64,000 nt of DNA, from NCBI GenBank assembly GCA_030525945.1, contig JAUNDT010000007.1:17777-81776 (forward strand), given 5' to 3'. Source of the stretch: Coriobacteriaceae bacterium. Its GTDB lineage: Bacteria > Actinomycetota > Coriobacteriia > Coriobacteriales > Coriobacteriaceae. The first letter of the stretch is position 1. Each line of letters begins with the position of its first letter. Below, one piece after another: positions 15,791-24,596 of the stretch. Under the pieces are notes generated by a model. That model worked only from the letters and a program-made list of their open reading frames with translations. It made no database searches and was not told where the DNA came from. The position numbers were made by a program, and so were the translations under genes.

Positions 15791-17377
15791 AAAACTTTTG
15801 AGAACATAATGAGGGTGCAGGCGGGCGAGGGCCTGCGTGAGGGTGCCGATGCGGGCGACGACCTGCTCAAGGGTGCCGATGAGGATGCCGACGCGGCTGC
15901 CGATCTGGATGCCGATGCGGATTTCCGTCGCGGCCTCGACGCGTTTTTGACCAAGGCCGGCTACGCGACCACGTGGCGCGTGGAGCAGGTTCTCAAGGTC
16001 TCAGATTTTGAAACAACCGAATTGGTGACGGGCGAGCCCGAGCTTGGGCGCGCGGGCCGCTACGTGCGCAAACGCATCGACGCGTCGTCGGGTGCGGGCT
16101 CGGCGTACCGTGCGCTGTGGGACGCCCAGCGGGAGGGGCGCTGCCCCGTGTGCGTTCCGCGGCTGGTGGAGCTCGGCTCGGTGGGTGACGAGCTCACGGT
16201 GGTCATGGAATTCGTGGAGGGCGCGACGGTCGATCGACTTGTGGCCGCACTGGGTTCGGGCGAGTCGACGGCGGGCGTCGTTATGCCGGCGCTTTGCGAG
16301 GCGGTCGCTCAGCTGCACGAGTGCTTCGACCCGCCGCTTATCCACCGTGACCTCAAGCCCTCGAACGTGATTATGCGCGACGGCTCGCCGGTCATTATCG
16401 ACTTTGGTTCCGCGCGGCAATGGCGGGACGGCGCCGAGGCCGACACCGCGCATTTTCTCACCCGCTGCTACGCCCCGCCGGAGCAGTTCGGCTTTGGGCA
16501 GACCGACGTGCGCAGCGATGTGTACGCGCTGGGCAAGATGCTCTACTTTTGCGTGACGGGGCAAAACCCGCCGAACGTGTGCGATGCTGCGGCGTGCGAG
16601 AAGGCGGGGCTGGGGCGAGAGATTGCCGAGATTGTTTGCCGTGCCTGCGCTTTCGATCCCGGCGTGCGCTACGGCAGCGCGCGTGAGCTGGGGGAGGCGG
16701 TTGCGCGCGTGGTTGCCGGGCTTCGGCACCCGGCAGCGGCTGGACTCCTGACGATGAGGCGACCAGCGGCAGCGGAACACACGCCGGCAGGACATGCGAT
16801 GCCGCTGGAGCGTCTGGCGACAGCAGGACATGCGGCGGCGGAGCGTCTGGCGACGGCGGGGCAGCCGGCACCAGCGAAGTGCTCAGCGGCAGGGCATGAT
16901 CCCCAGGCGCAGTCGGGAAACGTCGACCGCGCATCGACGGGCTCGGCAGCGCCGACAACGGCACCAGCAGCCGCGTCCGCGCGCGCAACCGCGGCCGCAA
17001 GCGAGCCGTCGCAACACCCCTCCAGCTCATCAATCCGGCCACGCCCGCGGCTCGTGCATTGGCTCTGCTGCACTTGGAATCTCCTGCTTTTGGTGGACTA
17101 CGCGGTAATTGTTATGGGCTCGATATGGGCGATCGCCGCCCCCAACGCGCATGATGCCCTACTGCCGCTGTGGTTCAGGGTTTTCGAGTACGTGGGCGTT
17201 GGCATGGTGTCAACGGGTGCGGTCATCTATTTGCTGATGAACAAGCGCGCTCTGCGCGAGAGCGTGCCGGCGCTGGCTCAGGCGGGAAGCCGCAGGTGGC
17301 TCGTGTTCGCGCTCGCAGCGGTTACCGTTGGCGTCGGTATCCCCATGCTCATGGGAATGGCTGCGGGCCTGATATAA
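15788..17377 (+). CDS. Membrane-anchored Ser/Thr protein kinase
   Basis: 529 residues. The catalytic motifs of a Hanks-type kinase are present: 'IHRDLKPSNVIM', 'IIDFGSARQW' (DFG), 'RCYAPPEQFGFGQTDVRSDVYALGKMLY'. About residues 315-415 are an Ala/Pro/Gly-rich linker with an internal repeat ('ERLATAGHAAAERLATAG'). Two or three membrane helices end the protein, placing the kinase in the cytoplasm. ATG 15788 is preferred because a -10 lies exactly 8 nt upstream. It pairs with the HTH protein gene just before it. Confidence 0.87.
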   Translation: MKTFENIMRVQAGEGLREGADAGDDLLKGADEDADAAADLDADADFRRGLDAFLTKAGYATTWRVEQVLKVSDFETTELVTGEPELGRAGRYVRKRIDASSGAGSAYRALWDAQREGRCPVCVPRLVELGSVGDELTVVMEFVEGATVDRLVAALGSGESTAGVVMPALCEAVAQLHECFDPPLIHRDLKPSNVIMRDGSPVIIDFGSARQWRDGAEADTAHFLTRCYAPPEQFGFGQTDVRSDVYALGKMLYFCVTGQNPPNVCDAAACEKAGLGREIAEIVCRACAFDPGVRYGSARELGEAVARVVAGLRHPAAAGLLTMRRPAAAEHTPAGHAMPLERLATAGHAAAERLATAGQPAPAKCSAAGHDPQAQSGNVDRASTGSAAPTTAPAAASARATAAASEPSQHPSSSSIRPRPRLVHWLCCTWNLLLLVDYAVIVMGSIWAIAAPNAHDALLPLWFRVFEYVGVGMVSTGAVIYLLMNKRALRESVPALAQAGSRRWLVFALAAVTVGVGIPMLMGMAAGLI

Positions 17378-17386
17378 GCCCGCGGC

Positions 17387-17428
17387 AATAAAAAAGCGCC
17401 CGGCCCCACTCAACAGGGGCTGGGCGCC
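17387..17428 (-). terminator. Terminator for the minus-strand helicase gene
   Basis: GCGCCCGGCCCC and GGGGCTGGGCGC form a 12-bp stem. On the minus strand it is followed by TTTTTTATT. Between it and 17667 are only GC-rich short direct repeats (GCCGCAGCCGGC variants) and no gene. Confidence 0.8.
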
Positions 17429-17666
17429 TTGAGGTTTGAAATGCGATCCGGGCCGCGCTGATTCCCGTGGCGTCCGTGCACCGGTGCGCGCCACCCAGCC
17501 GCAGCCGGCGAGACCGCCCGGCCGCAGCCGGCACAGTGCCGAGCAGCTGGCACGCCAGCGCGCAGTGCCGTAGTGCCGTTGACGCTGTCCACCCTTCAAC
17601 GCCGGATCGCGTGCGCCGGCGCGCGCCGACCGACCGTAGTCGGCACGACCGCCCAACGCGCAGCGG

Positions 17667-20534
17667 CTAGATCAGTTCCTCAAACGAGCCGGCGCGGTAG
17701 TTCTTGAACACGATGCCGTCGCCGTCTTGCGTGGCATCCAGGTCCACGTCGGCCATGATGCCAAAGTCGTGGTCGCCGTCCGAGTCGTGAAACACCTGGT
17801 GAACGTGCCAAACGTGGTCAGTGAGCTCATCGGCCTCGTCGATTTTAAGGAACGCCGCCGACCGCGCATCGCCGTCGGTGAGCAGGTCCTCGTGCGCGTC
17901 GTAGAACGCGTCGAGCACACGACTCCAGCGGAACTCGCCAAAGCCCCAGTCCTCGTCCAGCGCCCCGAGGTCGCCGGCGCGGTCGCGCGCGGCCAGGCGC
18001 ACACGCTGGAACAGGGCATTGCGCACCATGAGCGTCATGCCGCGACGATCGGCGACCACCGTATCGGAGCGCTTGAGCGGCGCTGCCCCAGGCGCGGCGC
18101 CGGCGTTCTCCCACTCGTCCACTAGGCTCGAGTCGACCGAGCGCACAACCAGGCCCAACCAGGCCACGATGTCGTCGAGCTCCTCGGTGCGGCGCTCAAC
18201 GGGAATGGTTCGGTCGAGCGAGCGGTACGCCTCGGTGAGATAGCGTAGCAAGATGCCCTCGCAGCGCGCGATTTTGTACTGCGCGATGTAGCTCTTAAAG
18301 TCGCAGCCCGTTTCGAGCATGTCGCGCAGGACCGACTTGGGGCTGAGCTCGTAGTCGTTCGCCCACGGGACCTGCGCGCAGTACGTGGCGAACGCGACGT
18401 CGAGCATCTCCTCGAGGGGCTTGGGGTAGCTGACGTCCTCAAGGCGGTCGAGGCGCTCCTCAAAATCGACGCCCTCGGCCTTCATGGCGCTCATGGCCGC
18501 GTCGCGGGCGCGGCGCTCCTGGGCGCGCAGGATTTGCTTGGGGTCCTCCAGCGTGGCCTCGACCATGGAGATGAGGTCGAGCGTGTAGCCGGGGTCTTCC
18601 GGGTCGAGCAGTTCGAGCGCGGCGAGCAGGAACGGAGAGAGCGGCTGGTCGAGGGCGAAATCCTCGGGCAGGTCGACCGTGAGATAGTACGACGCGGGCC
18701 CGTCGAGCGGGTGGCTGGCGGCGGGCGCGGCGTGGCTGTGTGCGGCGCCTTCGTCGCTGGCCGCGTGGGCGTGCTCTTCGTCCGCATCGTCCTCGCGCGC
18801 ATCGGCGGCGCGCAGGGCGTCCAGGTTCGCCGGCGGCGTGGTGAGGGAGACGCTCGGCAGCGATCCGGCGGCCGGCGTCGCGGCACCGATGCCCGCATTC
18901 GCAGCGGCTCCCTCCTCGCCCTCCGCCTCGCGCACAACAACGCCGGCGTCGATCAGGGTTGCAAAGATTTCTGCGGCGCGCAGCTTGAGTTTGGCTTTTT
19001 CCTCGGGCGTCTGCAGCGATGCGTCGATGAGCTCAGGCACGCGCTGCCAGGCGTCGCCGCCCTGCTCTACCTCGGCGAGCACCATGGAGTGCGTGATGCG
19101 CAGGCGCGGCTTGAGCATCTCGGGCTCGCTTTCGATGAGGCGCGTGAACGTGTCCTCGTTCCAGGTTACGAACCCCTCGGGCGGGCGCTTCTTCTTGAGC
19201 TTCTTCGTCTTTTTGGGGTCGCCCATGGCTTTGAGCTCTGCCTTGTGGTTCTCGATCTCGAACTCCGGCGCCTCGGCGATCACGACGCCCTCGGTGTCGA
19301 AGCCGGAGCGGCCCGCGCGACCGGCAATCTGGTGGAACTCGCGCGAGCGTAGGCGGCGCTGCTTACGGCCGTCGAACTTGGTGAGGCCGGTGAGCAGCAC
19401 GGTGTGGATAGGCACGTTGATGCCCACGCCCAGGGTGTCGGTGCCGCAGATGACGGGCAGCAGGCCCTGCTGGGCGAGCTTTTCCACTAGCAGGCGGTAG
19501 CGCGGTAGCATGCCGGCGTGGTGCAGGCCCACGCCGCTCGAGATGAGGTGCTTGAGCGTTTTGCCGAACGCGGTGGTGAAGCGCCCGCCCTTGATGGCCT
19601 CTTTGATGGCTTCGCGCTGCTCTTTGGTGGCAACGCCGTAACTGGCGAGCGAGCGCGCCGATTGCAGCGCGGCGTCCTGCGAGAAGTGCACGATGTACAA
19701 CGGAGAGTCGCCCTGGCGAAGCGCCAGCTCAACGGTGCCTTCGAGCGCGGTTTTGACGTACTCGTAGGAAAGCGGGATGGGGCGCGGGGCGTCGGCGATG
19801 AGTTCGAGGTCGCGGCCAGTGGTGCGGGTGAGCGTGTCGCCGATGGCGGTCATGTCACCGGGTGTGGCGCTCATGAGCAGGAACTGGGCATGGGGCAGTG
19901 TAAGCAGCGGGACCTGCCAGGCCCAGCCGCGGTCGGGGTCGGAGAAGAAGTGGAACTCGTCCATGGCAACGCAGCCGACATCGGTGTTTTCGCCTTCGCG
20001 CAGCGCCTGGTTTGCGAGGATCTCGGCGGTGCAGCAGATGACGGGGGCGCTTGTGTTGATGTGCGAGTCGCCGGTGATCATGCCGACGTTGTCGCGGCCA
20101 AGGACATCGACCAGGTAGAAGAACTTTTCGCTTACGAGGGCTTTGATGGGCGCCGTGTAGTAGGCGCGCTGACCGCTTGCCATGGCCATGAACATCATGC
20201 CCAGGGCGACGAGCGACTTGCCCGAGCCGGTGGGCGTGCCCAAGATAACGTTGCTACCTGCGGCAAGGGCGAACAGGGCGTCCTCTTGGTGGGGCCAGGG
20301 CTCGATGTTGCGCGCGGCGATCCAGTCGACGAAGCGCTCGTAGGCTTCCTCGGGCGTGAGCCAGGGGTCTAGCTCGGGGGATTGGTCGGCGGTTTCACCT
20401 GCGTCTATAAGGGTGCCGTGGTCTGCGGCGTCTGGCTCGGGCTCCCACCAGCTTGGGGCCAGCGACCCGAGAGAGCCGTGGGCAAAGGGGTCAAATGTGC
20501 CCTGCGAGCTGGGATTGTTGGTATTGTCCTGCAT
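17667..20534 (-). CDS. DEAD/DEAH-box helicase with DUF3516
   Basis: 955 residues from the ATG at 20534; an in-frame ATG at 20567 is the alternative, and neither has a strong ribosome site. SF2 motifs are in order: Walker A 'GTPTGSGKS' (~100), 'MDEFHFFSD' (motif II), 'LMSATPGD' (III), 'GVGINVPIHTVLLTGL', and 'QIAGRAGRSGFD' (VI). The protein belongs to the Ski2/HelY-like RNA helicase group, with the DUF3516 C-terminal region seen in actinobacteria. Between helicase core and C-terminal part lies an Ala/Asp/His-rich insert (about 560-640). It presumably remodels structured RNA. A terminator follows. Confidence 0.9.
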   Translation of the reverse strand: MQDNTNNPSSQGTFDPFAHGSLGSLAPSWWEPEPDAADHGTLIDAGETADQSPELDPWLTPEEAYERFVDWIAARNIEPWPHQEDALFALAAGSNVILGTPTGSGKSLVALGMMFMAMASGQRAYYTAPIKALVSEKFFYLVDVLGRDNVGMITGDSHINTSAPVICCTAEILANQALREGENTDVGCVAMDEFHFFSDPDRGWAWQVPLLTLPHAQFLLMSATPGDMTAIGDTLTRTTGRDLELIADAPRPIPLSYEYVKTALEGTVELALRQGDSPLYIVHFSQDAALQSARSLASYGVATKEQREAIKEAIKGGRFTTAFGKTLKHLISSGVGLHHAGMLPRYRLLVEKLAQQGLLPVICGTDTLGVGINVPIHTVLLTGLTKFDGRKQRRLRSREFHQIAGRAGRSGFDTEGVVIAEAPEFEIENHKAELKAMGDPKKTKKLKKKRPPEGFVTWNEDTFTRLIESEPEMLKPRLRITHSMVLAEVEQGGDAWQRVPELIDASLQTPEEKAKLKLRAAEIFATLIDAGVVVREAEGEEGAAANAGIGAATPAAGSLPSVSLTTPPANLDALRAADAREDDADEEHAHAASDEGAAHSHAAPAASHPLDGPASYYLTVDLPEDFALDQPLSPFLLAALELLDPEDPGYTLDLISMVEATLEDPKQILRAQERRARDAAMSAMKAEGVDFEERLDRLEDVSYPKPLEEMLDVAFATYCAQVPWANDYELSPKSVLRDMLETGCDFKSYIAQYKIARCEGILLRYLTEAYRSLDRTIPVERRTEELDDIVAWLGLVVRSVDSSLVDEWENAGAAPGAAPLKRSDTVVADRRGMTLMVRNALFQRVRLAARDRAGDLGALDEDWGFGEFRWSRVLDAFYDAHEDLLTDGDARSAAFLKIDEADELTDHVWHVHQVFHDSDGDHDFGIMADVDLDATQDGDGIVFKNYRAGSFEELI

Positions 20535-20599
20535 CGGTATCCGATCTTTCGAGTTTCGTTGTTTCATTATGACCCAATGCGGCGCGCGCTGGCGTTGCT

Positions 20600-20830
20600 G
20601 GCCAGGTTTGTATTCGGCTGCGGTGGTTGGTTGTGTTGGCGCGGCGGAGCTTTCGAGCTGTAGGGCTGCAACCAGGCGGGTGTGGCGGTGGTTGGCTGTT
20701 TTGGTGCAGGTGTGCTTTGACTGGCGGGCGTTTGGTTGTACAGGTGTTGCTGGCTGGCGCGGTGGCGTTTAGGGCAGATGGCGTTTTGGTGCGTGGGGGC
20801 GGTTGCGTTTAGGTGCGCTAACGCGATGCA
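20600..20830. other. G/T-rich low-complexity stretch, no gene
   Basis: The plus strand is strongly G+T biased with loose repeats such as GGCGTTTAGGGCAGAT and GGCGTTTTGGTGCGTG. No ORF with coding character or ribosome site was seen. It lies between the helicase gene and the inverted-repeat element at 20977. Confidence 0.5.
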
Positions 20831-20976
20831 GTTGGACGCAGGCGATGGCCCAAAAACCGTTCAGGATTGGTAAAAGCCTCAATATCGTGGACGCGCACGA
20901 TGCCGGTGTCCTTTGGATGGCCAGAGGCCTAGATTTCACGCGCCAAACGAGGCGGCTCACCGTTCACATGCGCGAA

Positions 20977-21185
20977 GATGATCAAAACACCCGAATATTG
21001 CGCAATCGGAACGGGGTTGATGCGCATGCATACGCTTTGTGCGGCTTCATTTGGGGGACGCCCAATGAAATCAGGGGATGTCGGCGCCAAATGGCGCCGA
21101 CATCCCCTGATTTTTAAAGTAAACCCTGTCGATTTGAGCTACGCGGACAGTTGCAATAGCGCAATATTCGGGTATTTTGACCATC
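20977..21185. repeat. Nested inverted-repeat element
   Basis: Outer arms: GATGATCAAAACACCCGAAT at 20977 and its near-complement ending GGTATTTTGACCATC at 21185. In the centre, TCAGGGGATGTCGGCGCC and GGCGCCGACATCCCCTGA (21071-21110) form an almost uninterrupted hairpin followed by TTTTT. The centre could also terminate transcription from either side. Confidence 0.75.
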
Positions 21186-21258
21186 ACACCAAATCTGAAT
21201 CTTGGTCAGCCTGGCACGGCTAAAAATCTATGCAACACAAAGGCAAATACCAGGGCAT

Positions 21259-22122
21259 TTATGCATTCTGCTTGCGAGCCATGCGCTCACGGCGATTTCT
21301 AAGATTGTCAATCGCGTAACTCATGCCGTACGGGATGTACTCGCTTTCAAAAAGGTCTTCGGGCAGATAGTCCATGAGGCTTTGGGGCAGGTCAAGTGCC
21401 TCCTGCAGCTGTTCGGGCGTCGCTGGGTTCGATGTCGGCGTGGCGTAGATGGCGTTGACCGTTGCCCCCTGCGCGGTCAGGCGGGCCTCGTATTCGGTGA
21501 CGGGCTGCTCCGGATGTGCGGCGCGGTCATCGTTAGTGGCGCAGTGGATGGTCCAGCCCAGCGTTCGGAACTGCGGAACTGAAAACTGCCACAGGGGCCT
21601 GCTGTCCGTTCGAAGCGCGACAACGGCATCGGGCGCGAGAAGCGGCCGGTAGCCTTCGAGATGCGCGGCAGAGGTGAGACGCAGGTGCGCGTGTCGGCGC
21701 TTGGGGTGCGGCGTGGGAAAGTTGATCGAGATGGCGTTGAGCTCACCAGGGGCAAAGATCCGATCGAGCTTGGCTGCGTCTCCCGGGATGATGAGGGCGT
21801 TCTTGATGCCCTCATCCAAGATGAGCTGCGCCGCGTGGACCACGCACACGGGCTCGCTGTCCATGCCGATAAACAGGGTATCGGGATGACGCTTTGCCAT
21901 GGCGGCGATGTAGGCGCCTTTGCCGCAACCCAAATCGAGATGGACACGCACAAAGCGAGTGCCTGCGGTCGCGGGGCTATTCGCGCCGTCCCGCTGCCCG
22001 CAAAGCGGCCAGCAGGCTTCGGCCCAACGGCCCCGGTAAGCGGGGGCGTTGGTTTCGATGGCGTCGGCCGCGCGCTCAATGCGCTGGTCAAGGACAAAGT
22101 TCTTGGGCATGCGTGCGTGCAT
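21259..22122 (-). CDS. trmB: TrmB-like tRNA (guanine-N7)-methyltransferase
   Basis: 287 residues; the ATG at 22122 follows GGGAG. SAM-binding motif I is 'VHLDLGCGKGAYIAAMAKRHPD' followed by 'FIGMDSEP'. The TrmB signature region is 'AISINFPTPHPKRRHAHLRL', close to the family's 'NFPDPWPKKRH', with Thr-Pro-His replacing Asp-Pro-Trp. This replacement and the extended C-terminus make it a divergent member. The usual product is m7G46 in the tRNA variable loop. It probably forms an operon with the upstream Trm9-like gene (45 bp gap). Confidence 0.78.
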   Translation of the reverse strand: MHARMPKNFVLDQRIERAADAIETNAPAYRGRWAEACWPLCGQRDGANSPATAGTRFVRVHLDLGCGKGAYIAAMAKRHPDTLFIGMDSEPVCVVHAAQLILDEGIKNALIIPGDAAKLDRIFAPGELNAISINFPTPHPKRRHAHLRLTSAAHLEGYRPLLAPDAVVALRTDSRPLWQFSVPQFRTLGWTIHCATNDDRAAHPEQPVTEYEARLTAQGATVNAIYATPTSNPATPEQLQEALDLPQSLMDYLPEDLFESEYIPYGMSYAIDNLRNRRERMARKQNA

Positions 22123-22167
22123 GGTCGATGTCTCCCGTGGGTGAGAAGGGCGCTTGCTGGAGGTATT

Positions 22168-23220
22168 CTACCGAAGTCCCGATGCGACTCCATCTCCGCC
22201 GCAATCTACGCGCTTAAGCACCACGTATCGGTTGAGGTCGTCGGACGCTCCGTCGGCGGAGAAGCGCGCAACCTCCTGGGCGCGCGGTGCGACGGAGGCA
22301 ACGAGGGCGTCAATCTCGCTCTCGGTAAAGTGGTGGCAGTAGCGCAAGGGCGAAGGGTCGCTCTGCCATCCGAGAAAATGGTCGTGTTGGTCGAGCTGGG
22401 TGAGGTCGATCGCGGGGAAGGTTGGAGATTCGTTGATGCGCCTGTCCTCGATTTCGCGCACGCAGAGGTCGCGTGGGAGATGGGTGTCCTGGAACGCAGC
22501 GCTGTTGCTGGAATCGCTTGAGCTGCGTGTGGTGTCCCCGCGTGCGAGCTGGTCGGCGCGACGGGCTTTGCGGGCGAGTCGTTCGTCGTGCATGAACTGC
22601 CAAAACGAGACAACGATGAGACCATGCGGCGAAGTGCGATCGACGAGTTCCGCAAGTATGCGCTGTCGCAGATCGTAGCTGGGAATATGATGCATGAACC
22701 CAAAGCAGACGCTGAGGCTGCAGGCGGGCACGTCTTCGAAGGCCGGGCGACCGGCGAGGGCACGCTGCAGGACATCAACCTCGTGATACGTGACCCCGAC
22801 TTGGGCGAGCGCTTCTGTGGGGGCGAGGGCGGTGCAGCTGTCTACGGCATGGAAAGCGAATGCGGTGCTGGGGAACTCGGCCGACAAGAACTGCTCGAAA
22901 CGCATGTTGCCACACGCGAGGTCGAGCACGCGGGGGTCGAGGGCTCCCCAGGGGGATGCGGGCGCCGAGCCGGGGCCGTTGGTCTCGGGGCCCGGTGCGC
23001 CGCCCGCCCGATCATCTGAACGGATGGGGACTGATACCTGGGATGCCGTCTGCTTTGATATCGGGTTTTCGCACGGGTCATGCGCCTGCGTTTTCAGCAG
23101 TTGGGCCAGCTTTCGCCAGCCGTTCCAAGGGGCCGAGCGCGTGGCCGAAAAAGACGCGGCGTGCTCGGTGTAAAAACGGTTGTTAAGCGCGATGAGCGCC
23201 TCGATGGTCGTTGTTTCCAT
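22168..23220 (-). CDS. Trm9/ALKBH8-like SAM methyltransferase
   Basis: 350 residues from the ATG at 23220 (AGGGAGGAAC). The N-terminus 'HAASFSATRSAPWNGW' parallels the Trm9 family's 'F..TR..PW' entry. Motif I is 'RVLDLACGNMRFEQFL' (~98-112), then 'HAVDSC' and 'CFGFMHHIP'. The C-terminal 'HDHFLGWQS...LRYCHHFTESEI' recalls Trm9's 'VPW...RYYHLF..GEL'. Residues ~48-92 form a low-complexity insert. Trm9 completes mcm5U34 from the cm5U34 made by Elp3, and an Elp3 gene begins ~1.4 kb away. Methyltransferase fold is certain; the tRNA substrate is inferred. Confidence 0.75.
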   Translation of the reverse strand: METTTIEALIALNNRFYTEHAASFSATRSAPWNGWRKLAQLLKTQAHDPCENPISKQTASQVSVPIRSDDRAGGAPGPETNGPGSAPASPWGALDPRVLDLACGNMRFEQFLSAEFPSTAFAFHAVDSCTALAPTEALAQVGVTYHEVDVLQRALAGRPAFEDVPACSLSVCFGFMHHIPSYDLRQRILAELVDRTSPHGLIVVSFWQFMHDERLARKARRADQLARGDTTRSSSDSSNSAAFQDTHLPRDLCVREIEDRRINESPTFPAIDLTQLDQHDHFLGWQSDPSPLRYCHHFTESEIDALVASVAPRAQEVARFSADGASDDLNRYVVLKRVDCGGDGVASGLR

Positions 23221-23684
23221 GTTCCTCCCTTGGCTCATATTGTAGTTTGTACGGCCGTGGAGTCCGCGCAGGGCGAGCGCGGAAACGACTGCCGGCGATT
23301 TTCGCTACGCGGATTGCCAGGGGCTTTGCTGTGGATGAGTGCTGGAGGATTTGCCGCGGACGAATCTCGGAGGTCACGCTGCATTGCCAGCCTCGGCGGA
23401 CGTAATGCAGGCAGAGGGCCTGGCAGCCCCACTGCTACCTGCCACCGCTGTCGTCCTGCTGCTTATGACGCCGCCGCAGCTCTGTAGCGGGCGTCGTCTG
23501 CCGAGGCTCTGTTGCAAGCGGCGTCGCTATGGCTCTGTTGCGGATGCTGGCTGGCGTGGCCTTGTTGCTGCGGGCGATGCGGTTCCGTTGCAAATATCGG
23601 CCCGCGTGGTCAAATCGGCTCGCGACTGGGGCTCCTGGATGATGCTTAGGGTGCCAAAGCGAGCTATTTAGAGCGGGTGATGGT

Positions 23685-23771
23685 CAAATTGCCCTACGAC
23701 TGGGTGTATTTCGGTTTTGTTGCGCCACGCGAGGATGCTGAAAAGGCCCAGTCGTAGGGCAATTTGACCAC
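23685..23771. repeat. 22-bp perfect inverted repeat
   Basis: GTCAAATTGCCCTACGACTG at 23685 and its exact complement at 23750-23770 flank a 42-bp spacer. Further TTTGACC motifs occur to the right (about 23833, 23888 and 23907). It sits in the 1.37-kb gene-free gap before Elp3. Confidence 0.75.
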
Positions 23772-24058
23772 GGCGCGCTTCCGATGCGCCGTTTGAGGAT
23801 CCTTGGGCCCGGTTGTTTTGCCCAGTCACGCGCTGTTTTGACCATAGGGCGCCCCCGAAATGATCTTCTCGGGCGCGGGTCATGTTTGTTTGACCCAACC
23901 GCACGTCAATTTGACCGTAACGCTCGAACGTCCGTAAGGCGTGATGTGTATTAATTTACCGCGGGCGTTAAAAGCAGCGAAGCCAACGTTCAGACAACGA
24001 GTCGCGGCAGACGGCCTGGCGCGGCGAGCGGCTGGACAAAGTGAACGGTGGGAGGGTA

Positions 24059-24110
24059 AAACCAATCTTAATGGTGGGCACATGAGGACGGATAAACCAA
24101 TCTAAAAGAT
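24059..24110. repeat. CCAATC hairpins (third copy at 24507)
   Basis: AAACCAATCTTAATGGTGGG (near 24059), AAACCAATCTAAAAGATAGG (near 24093) and AACCAATCAAAAAGATTGGC (near 24507) are related small stem-loops; the last two have near-perfect arms. They flank the tandem array. Confidence 0.5.
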
Positions 24111-24122
24111 AGGTAAATGAGA

Positions 24123-24440
24123 GCCATATTGAACCTGGCGGCCACATTGTGGCCGGTGGCACATTGCGCTCTGCGGCTGTATTACGCCCAACTGCCTTGC
24201 GCCCAACTGCCGAATTGTTGCTGGATGCCGCGTTGACCTAGCGGTCGCATGTTACCCAGGGCTGAGTTTTGTCGAGGGCGCATTTCACCCCTGGTCCGTT
24301 TTGCCTGTCTGCCGCATTTTGCCCGGGGCGTACATTGCCCGGGGACGCATCTAACCCAGGGCCACGTTTCACCCGGGCTCTTTTTATCTGAACCTGGCTT
24401 TTGCCTAGGGACCCGCTTTGCCAGGAATCGCGTTTCGCTG
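24123..24440 (+). repeat. Degenerate 17-18-bp tandem array upstream of Elp3
   Basis: About 17 diverged units of 16-19 bp follow one another, for example GCATGTTACCCAGGGC, GCATTTTGCCCGGGGC, GCATCTAACCCAGGGCC and ACGTTTCACCCGGGCT. The consensus is roughly GCATTTTGCCCAGGGC. Units vary too much and lack spacers, so this is not a CRISPR array. Confidence 0.65.
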
Positions 24441-24580
24441 TTGGACCCGGCGGAAGGTGCGCGGTGTGGGCGTGCGGCCGGGACGCAGCAAACCTGGACA
24501 CGGAAAACCAATCAAAAAGATTGGCAGTCCGCCGCCCATGAACGCTATGCCCCGCCCACTGGCGTTAGGGCACAATGGCT

Positions 24581-24596
24581 TACAATCTCCCACATG
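24581..24596 (+). promoter_or_regulatory. Leaderless promoter of the Elp3 gene
   Basis: TACAAT (24581-24586) is 8 nt upstream of the ATG at 24594 and there is no ribosome site, matching the spacing at 15775 and 7475. Confidence 0.45.

Noticed and set aside
17440..17660. Structured RNA or repeat array after the helicase gene
   Set aside because: Only a few imperfect GCCGCAGCCGGC repeats in very GC-rich DNA; no convincing stem set or period.
24123..24440. CRISPR array
   Set aside because: Units are 16-19 bp, degenerate and contiguous with no unique spacers; no cas genes in the window.
24249..24593. 115-codon N-terminal extension of Elp3
   Set aside because: It translates the tandem repeat array and crosses the leaderless promoter; Elp3 homology begins at the 24594 ATG.
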